Positions 6,024-9,455 of a stretch of DNA of 9,455 bases are shown here, piece after piece. The stretch covers positions 1 through 9,455 of the forward strand of contig JAXDZY010000130.1 of assembly GCA_034086685.1 (NCBI GenBank), given 5' to 3'. A program made the translations under genes and the position numbers. The notes under the pieces were generated by a model. That model was given only the letters and a program-made list of their open reading frames with translations, made no database searches and had not been told where the DNA came from. The stretch comes from TWA4 sp034086685 (GTDB lineage: Bacteria; Bacillota; Clostridia; Lachnospirales; Lachnospiraceae). How positions within the stretch are numbered: the first letter of the stretch is position 1; each line of letters opens with the position of its first letter.

Positions 6024-7244
6024 ATGATTCTATATGTATTAAGATGGATATGCACACTGATTCTGGCCTTTTTTGCCGGAAAACTGATCACCAAAGTGAA
6101 AATGCCTTCCATTCTGGGCTGGCTGATAGTGGGAATGATTTTCGGACCACATGCTCTGGGACTGATGCCGCAGGAAGTGATGGATTCTTTATGGTATAAA
6201 CTGATCATCACATGGATGCAGTGCTCTTTCGGTCTGATGCTGGGCACGGAACTCATCTGGAAAAAAATACGTTCCTACGGAAAAGCACTGATGATCACCA
6301 CATTGACCCAGTCCCTGGGAACCTTTGCCTTTGTATCCCTGATGTTTGCCATTGTATTTCATATTGCCGGAGTACCGGTTTATCTGGCATTCGCCTTCGG
6401 AGGGATCGCTCTTGCCACCGCACCTGCGCCTGCACTTTCCATCGTACAGGAATTTCATACCCGTGGTCCGGTGACAGACACACTGCTTCCCATGGCCGTA
6501 CTGGACGATATTGTGGCGATCGCAGTCTTTTTTACCGTTAATTCCTTTATCGCCCGGGCTGTTTCCGGCGGAACGGTTCCCCTGTACATGATTCCCATCA
6601 TGATTTTCCTGCCCATGGGCATCGGAATCGTGACAGGACTGGCTGCCGGACTGCTTCTGAAAAAAAATCCCGGGAAAGCCGGTACTCTTGTCATCCTTCT
6701 GGCAGGTATTACTCTGACAGCCATGATCGGCACTTTCTTCAATACAAAAGTATTTACAAACATCACCTTAAATTACATGCTCATGGGAGTCTCATTTTCA
6801 GCTGTATTTTCAAATATGATACCGGAAGAACAGCTTGACCGGCTGGTTGACTGGTTTCATCCGATTCTGGCTGTCAGCCTGCTGACCGCTATCGTTGATC
6901 TGGGGGCACCTCTGGATTATCATCTGATACTGGGGGCCGGATTACATACCTTTATCTATATTGCAGCCCGTGCCTGCGGCAAATATTTCGGTGCCGGAAT
7001 CGGTGCCAGAGCCACCGGAATGCCGGCAACCGTTCAGAAATATCTGGGACTTACTCTGCTCCCTCACTCGGGTGTATCTCTGGTATTTACCGGAATCATC
7101 TGCGCATCACTGGCTGCTTCGGAGCCTGAACTGGCAGTGATCGTAAAGGGAACCATAGCCGCAGCAGCCGTAATCAATGAAATCATCGCTGTAATAGCAG
7201 CGAAAAAAGGCTTCGAGATGGCCGGAGAAATCACTGCTGTATAG
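6024..7244 (+). CDS. CPA2-family cation:proton antiporter (Kef/NapA-like)
   Basis: A 406-residue integral membrane protein with about 12-13 hydrophobic segments, the usual size of the transport domain alone. Motifs of Na+(K+)/H+ antiporters are visible: ATAPAP (residues 131-136, unwound-helix region) and LDDIVAI with the two transport aspartates D161 and D162. The PSILGWLIVGMIFGPHALGL motif near the N-terminus is typical of CPA2 proteins. There is no C-terminal KTN/RCK domain as in full KefB/C. It would exchange Na+ or K+ for protons; ion specificity cannot be read from the sequence. AAGGAGTGAT precedes the ATG at 6024. It is co-transcribed with tetR. Its position next to KdpDE-like and Trk genes fits a cation homeostasis cluster. 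Confidence 0.85.
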   Translation: MILYVLRWICTLILAFFAGKLITKVKMPSILGWLIVGMIFGPHALGLMPQEVMDSLWYKLIITWMQCSFGLMLGTELIWKKIRSYGKALMITTLTQSLGTFAFVSLMFAIVFHIAGVPVYLAFAFGGIALATAPAPALSIVQEFHTRGPVTDTLLPMAVLDDIVAIAVFFTVNSFIARAVSGGTVPLYMIPIMIFLPMGIGIVTGLAAGLLLKKNPGKAGTLVILLAGITLTAMIGTFFNTKVFTNITLNYMLMGVSFSAVFSNMIPEEQLDRLVDWFHPILAVSLLTAIVDLGAPLDYHLILGAGLHTFIYIAARACGKYFGAGIGARATGMPATVQKYLGLTLLPHSGVSLVFTGIICASLAASEPELAVIVKGTIAAAAVINEIIAVIAAKKGFEMAGEITAV

Positions 7245-7277
7245 CAGTCAAAGAACCGCAGGACAAACGCCGGTGGA

Positions 7278-7715
7278 TTACCGCTGTGCATCCTCTTTTG
7301 TATGATGCACGGTTCCTGCAGGATGATGAGGCGGCGCATAAATGGAAGATACTTTCAAACTGCCCGTTCCCGTATTAATAATATTATGCCAGATTCCTGC
7401 AGGAACAAATATTCCATCTCCTCTGCACAGATCTCTCCGAAAACTCAGCTGATTTTTATTCTTTCCCATACAGACAGATGCTCTGCCCATTTCAATTCTG
7501 ATAAACTGATCTGTATCCTGGTGAATTTCAAGACCGATTTCCCCGCGTGGAGGAATACACATCAGTGTCATCTGCAGATGACATCCTGTCCAGACAGCCG
7601 TGCGAAAATTGTGGTTTCGCATGGCTGACCGATTCACATTAACTGTATACGGTTCAGGCCCCCGATCCTTCTTTTCCTGCCTGCAATTACAATTCATATC
7701 AATCACCGTTTTCAT
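7278..7715 (-). CDS. cupin-domain protein
   Basis: A small single-domain cupin of up to 145 residues. The first cupin motif runs about residues 58-77 (GEIGLEIHQDTDQF, then RIEMG), with H65 and acidic residues in the usual metal-ligand region. The second is VPAGIWHNIINTG, with H110. The C-terminal YAPPHHPAGTVHHT stretch is typical of a widespread Firmicutes cupin group related in fold to sugar-phosphate isomerases. The reaction is unknown. Two starts are possible: ATG 7715 has no good ribosome site, whereas ATG 7697 follows GGTGAT; I keep the longer frame. It is convergent with the antiporter gene, with 33 bases between the stop codons and no clear terminator. Confidence 0.75.
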   Translation of the reverse strand: MKTVIDMNCNCRQEKKDRGPEPYTVNVNRSAMRNHNFRTAVWTGCHLQMTLMCIPPRGEIGLEIHQDTDQFIRIEMGRASVCMGKNKNQLSFRRDLCRGDGIFVPAGIWHNIINTGTGSLKVSSIYAPPHHPAGTVHHTKEDAQR

Positions 7716-7763
7716 TATTCAATATCATAATATGCCTTACAGACAGGACCTGTTCTATTTCTT

Positions 7764-7937
7764 TTACCGGAGTAATCTTATCTGTTTATCATACCAGTCC
7801 AGAATATACTTCTTTTTGCTGTGAGCCGATTTGTCCCATCCCCACTCCGCAGACCGCACAGATTTTATATTATCCTTTATTACTCCCGCAGTTTCACCGG
7901 GATCTGTATCTTCATTAAAAAATCCTCCTTGTTTAGT
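7764..7937 (-). pseudogene. open frame without a good start, possible gene remnant
   Basis: A minus-strand frame runs from a TGA near 7977 to the TAA at 7764. Its translation looks protein-like (for example GVIKDNIKSVRSAEWGWD and KKKYILDWYDKQIRLLR), with mixed charge and aromatic residues. It has no ATG. The only ATG after the strong AAGGAGG here (7924-7930) is in another frame and stops after 11 codons. A one-base change could join that start to this frame. It may be the 3' remnant of a lost gene, a frameshifted small gene, or chance. I do not recognise a family. Confidence 0.3.
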
Positions 7938-7953
7938 CTTCAAGGAGGATTTT
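7915..7953 (-). terminator. 13-bp hairpin with U-run, terminator of the unknown 103-residue gene
   Basis: AAAATCCTCCTTG (7919-7931) and CAAGGAGGATTTT (7941-7953) pair perfectly around a 9-nt loop. On the minus strand the stem is followed by further Ts, giving a run of six. It lies about 52 bases past the stop of the 8005-8316 gene. The 3' arm on the minus strand is also a perfect Shine-Dalgarno sequence, so a ribosome-site-hiding role is an alternative. Confidence 0.65.
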
Positions 7954-8004
7954 ACATGCTCCCCTGAAGGGAAGAGTCAAGAGTAAAATTCATAAATTAA
8001 TTTC

Positions 8005-8316
8005 CTATACTCTGAGTTTACCTACTATAAATCTTTTTGCATTCTTTTCTTTTATCCTGATTGTATCTATTCTGAATTTCTCAAAATGTACGGCTATCAT
8101 CTGATACTGTTCGGAATTCAGCATTTCCAGGAAAAACATATCTTCGATCATGTGATATATCCGTGTCAACGTATCATCTGTAATGGAATATCCGGCATTG
8201 GCCTGCCTCTCTGCATCTTTAAGTTTGAGCTCTGCGAGTTCGACAAAATATTCTTCTCTGTGATTATGTGTTGTTATATCTACGCCTAAAAATGTAATAA
8301 CAATTCCTCCTTTCAT
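8005..8316 (-). CDS. hypothetical protein of about 100 residues
   Basis: I do not recognise this protein. It is soluble, mostly predicted helical and charged, with FLGVDITTH at the N-terminus and a central helix-rich part (ELKLKDAERQANAGYSITDD, then RIYHMIEDMFFLEMLNSEQY). It has no membrane segment, cysteine pair or recognised motif. The start is problematic. The ATG at 8316 has no ribosome site before it, and a perfect AAAGGAGG forms its codons 2-4. A start just after that site would have to be ATT at 8298 (giving ITFLGVDITT), since no ATG, GTG or TTG is in frame there. It lies 56 bases downstream of the HTH-receiver gene with no terminator between, so they are probably co-transcribed; it may be that regulator's partner. 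Confidence 0.6.
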   Translation of the reverse strand: MKGGIVITFLGVDITTHNHREEYFVELAELKLKDAERQANAGYSITDDTLTRIYHMIEDMFFLEMLNSEQYQMIAVHFEKFRIDTIRIKEKNAKRFIVGKLRV

Positions 8317-8372
8317 TGTAGATTAAGATTTATAGCCGCTGTATATCTCCATTTCTTACAGGTATCCCATAC

Positions 8373-9254
8373 TCACTGAAACTTCGCCAGACTTCTCAGC
8401 AAACGAGTTGAATTTGTCGGTTTTGCAAGGAAATCATCCATTCCCACTGCTGCTGCTTTCTCCAGATTTTCAGGAACCACATTTGCTGTAAGAGCAATAA
8501 TGGGAATATTTGCCCGGATTCGATTCGGCAGTTCTCGAATCCTGATCGTGGCCTCATACCCATCCATCACTGACATTTCAATATCCATCACTATAAAATG
8601 ATAGTAGCCGGGTTCATTTGCCTTCACGGCAGCAACAGCTTCGCTTCCATTACCGGCTTCCTCAACCACCAGGCCGTGACATACAAGAACTTCCTTCATG
8701 ATCTCACGGTTAAGTTCATTGTCATCTACAAGGAGAACTCTCTTTCCCACTAACGCTTCAATGTTCGCAGACTCTTCCAATCCCTGCTCATCATTCATCG
8801 ATTCACCAAGAGCATAAGCTATGGTTAATTCCACATTGGTCAGAACCATCTGAATCTTCTCCAGATATTCTTCTGCTCTGGATCCATGTCTCCTGCCAAG
8901 CTCTGTATATCCAACTGCACTGTTCAGTTCTGTGCGTAAATCCTTCAATGTTTTTTTATGAAACTCTGCTGCCTTCCTCTCTGCCCCCAATTCCTTTTCC
9001 AGCAAATCCATTCTTTCAAGAAGCATCTCATAACTTGCCTGCGAACTTCGGACTTTACCGTCCGGATACTGAAGGTTAAACTCGATCTTTACCCCCAATA
9101 CATCAAGGCAATGCTGAAACTCTTCCAAAGTCATGCTTTCTCTGGCAAGCTTTCTATATAAAGAGGATGGATGCATCCCCATTCTTTTTGCAAGCTCCGC
9201 TTTTGTGATGCCAAGTTCAGAGCAAACAGCATTGATTGTGTCCGCTGTCTTCAT
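8373..9254 (-). CDS. HTH / degenerate HisKA / receiver regulator
   Basis: A 293-residue protein with an unusual domain order. Residues 1-60 are a Cro/XRE-like helix-turn-helix (ELGITKAELAKRMGMHPSS, then LYRKL). Residues 70-105 are a probable coiled coil. Residues 103-150 resemble the HisKA dimerization helices of Lachnospiraceae hybrid kinases (DLRTELNSAVGYTEL, then EEYLEKIQ), but the position of the phosphorylated His is Lys104 and the usual Pro is Glu109. No HATPase domain follows. Residues 170-293 are a complete receiver: D177/D178, phospho-acceptor D224 (VMDIEMSVMDGYEA), T256 and K278 (AKPTN). It therefore appears to be a DNA-binding response regulator, phosphorylated by a kinase not in the window, and likely dimeric. 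GGAGGG precedes the ATG at 9254. A palindrome over its promoter suggests autoregulation. Confidence 0.8.
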   Translation of the reverse strand: MKTADTINAVCSELGITKAELAKRMGMHPSSLYRKLARESMTLEEFQHCLDVLGVKIEFNLQYPDGKVRSSQASYEMLLERMDLLEKELGAERKAAEFHKKTLKDLRTELNSAVGYTELGRRHGSRAEEYLEKIQMVLTNVELTIAYALGESMNDEQGLEESANIEALVGKRVLLVDDNELNREIMKEVLVCHGLVVEEAGNGSEAVAAVKANEPGYYHFIVMDIEMSVMDGYEATIRIRELPNRIRANIPIIALTANVVPENLEKAAAVGMDDFLAKPTNSTRLLRSLAKFQ

Positions 9255-9300
9255 ATTATTACGCCCTCCTTTCTTTATGTATCGTATAGTCTATTCCATT

Positions 9301-9317
9301 TATGTTACTATAACATA
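9301..9317. promoter_or_regulatory. palindromic operator over the -10 of the HTH-receiver gene
   Basis: TATGTTA-CTA-TAACATA is a perfect 7-3-7 inverted repeat. It overlaps the -10 TATAGT (minus strand 9312-9307). Its placement over the core promoter suits repression by the HTH protein encoded downstream. A second, weaker inverted repeat (TACCA/TGGTA, 9343-9357) sits just upstream of the -35. Confidence 0.55.
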
Positions 9318-9335
9318 AAAGACATATAATTGCAA
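9307..9335 (-). promoter_or_regulatory. sigma-A promoter of the HTH-receiver gene
   Basis: Minus-strand TTGCAA (9335-9330) and TATAGT (9312-9307) are 17 bp apart. Transcription would start near 9300, leaving a leader of about 45 bases with GGAGGG before the ATG at 9254. Confidence 0.6.
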
Positions 9336-9379
9336 CATACTTTACCAAATTGTGGTATTTATTAACCTCTGGATAAAAT

Positions 9380-9455
9380 GGGGCTGTCGCACTAACTTAG
9401 GTATAGTGCCATAGTCCCTTTTTCGTCCAGTTCCCGTTCCAGCCCATATATCTCC
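9380..9455 (-). mobile_element. right end of an insertion sequence (IS1182-like or related)
   Basis: The sequence from 9380 begins GGGGCTGTCGCACTAAC, resembling the GGGGCTGTC-type terminal inverted repeats of IS1182-group elements, and is immediately followed by the end of a transposase-like frame on the minus strand. The other end is outside the window, so family, length and target duplication cannot be confirmed. Confidence 0.55.
9392..9455 (-). CDS. transposase C-terminus, partial at the window edge
   Basis: The minus-strand frame from the window edge reads EIYGLERELDEKGTMALYLS and stops with TAG at 9394-9392, inside the putative terminal repeat. Only the last 20 or so residues are present. 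The compact overlap of stop codon and terminal repeat is usual for insertion sequences. The assignment to a transposase rests on this layout and on the character of the short tail. Confidence 0.5.
   Translation of the reverse strand, partial: EIYGLERELDEKGTMALYLS

Larger units (their letters stand above)
7716..8004. other. intergenic stretch with hairpin and startless open frame
   Basis: Between the cupin gene and the 103-residue gene there are 289 bases with no conventional gene. They hold a perfect 13-bp hairpin (7919-7953) and an open minus-strand frame ending at 7764 (see separate entries). A short palindrome ACAGG-A-CCTGT is near 7742-7752, about 30 bases upstream of the cupin start. 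A convincing cupin promoter was not found; TATTAT/TATGAT near 7720-7735 could be a -10. Confidence 0.4.

Noticed and set aside
7245..7320. Terminator between the antiporter and cupin genes (GTGCATC/GATGCAC)
   Set aside because: The repeat lies within the cupin coding end, has a short 7-bp stem and no T-run in either direction.
7600..7824. Small plus-strand gene overlapping the cupin start
   Set aside because: No ribosome site, overlaps the well-supported cupin frame, and the product has no protein-like features.

Overview
The window looks like chromosome from a low-to-mid GC Firmicute, most likely a Lachnospiraceae-type gut Clostridium. This rests on strong AAGGAGG-type ribosome binding sites, the protein styles (GH43 xylosidase, a response regulator derived from hybrid-kinase domains, the KdpDE-like/Trk arrangement) and an insertion sequence edge. 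The species cannot be named from the sequence. The recurring theme is monovalent-cation homeostasis, with signs of genome rearrangement at the left and a mobile element at the right.

Left part (1-1240): a long imperfect hairpin with a T-rich tail, two small hairpins, then a GH43 beta-xylosidase/arabinofuranosidase gene. The catalytic domain is complete, but the gene loses its C-terminal domain at about 1200-1240. There it runs tail-to-tail into a trkH gene on the other strand, which is also missing its 3' end.

Middle (1213-5220, minus strand): a potassium uptake locus. In transcription order it holds a short KdpD-like sensor kinase and a KdpE-like response regulator (8 nt overlap), an intrinsic terminator, and an intergenic control region. 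A small TPR protein, a TrkA protein (apparent -1 frameshift near its C-terminus) and a truncated TrkH follow. The control region holds four evenly spaced pairs of TTYTCACA-like half-sites with 11-bp spacing inside each pair, the layout expected for an OmpR/PhoB/KdpE-class regulator. The last pair overlaps a weak -35. I infer that the KdpE-like protein drives the trk operon, although trkA and trkH look damaged in this assembly.

Right of that (5221-7244, plus strand): a divergent promoter region with two TetR-type operators on a clear sigma-A promoter, then a TetR regulator and a CPA2-family cation:proton antiporter in one operon. A convergent cupin gene (7278-7715) follows.

Far right (7716-9455, minus strand): a gene-poor stretch with a 13-bp hairpin and a startless open frame, then a 103-residue protein of unknown function whose start is ambiguous. 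Upstream of it lies an unusual regulator with an N-terminal Cro/XRE-type HTH, a HisKA-like segment without its phosphorylatable histidine, and a complete C-terminal receiver. Its promoter carries a perfect 7-3-7 palindrome over the -10 box. The window ends in the 3' end of a transposase and a probable terminal repeat.
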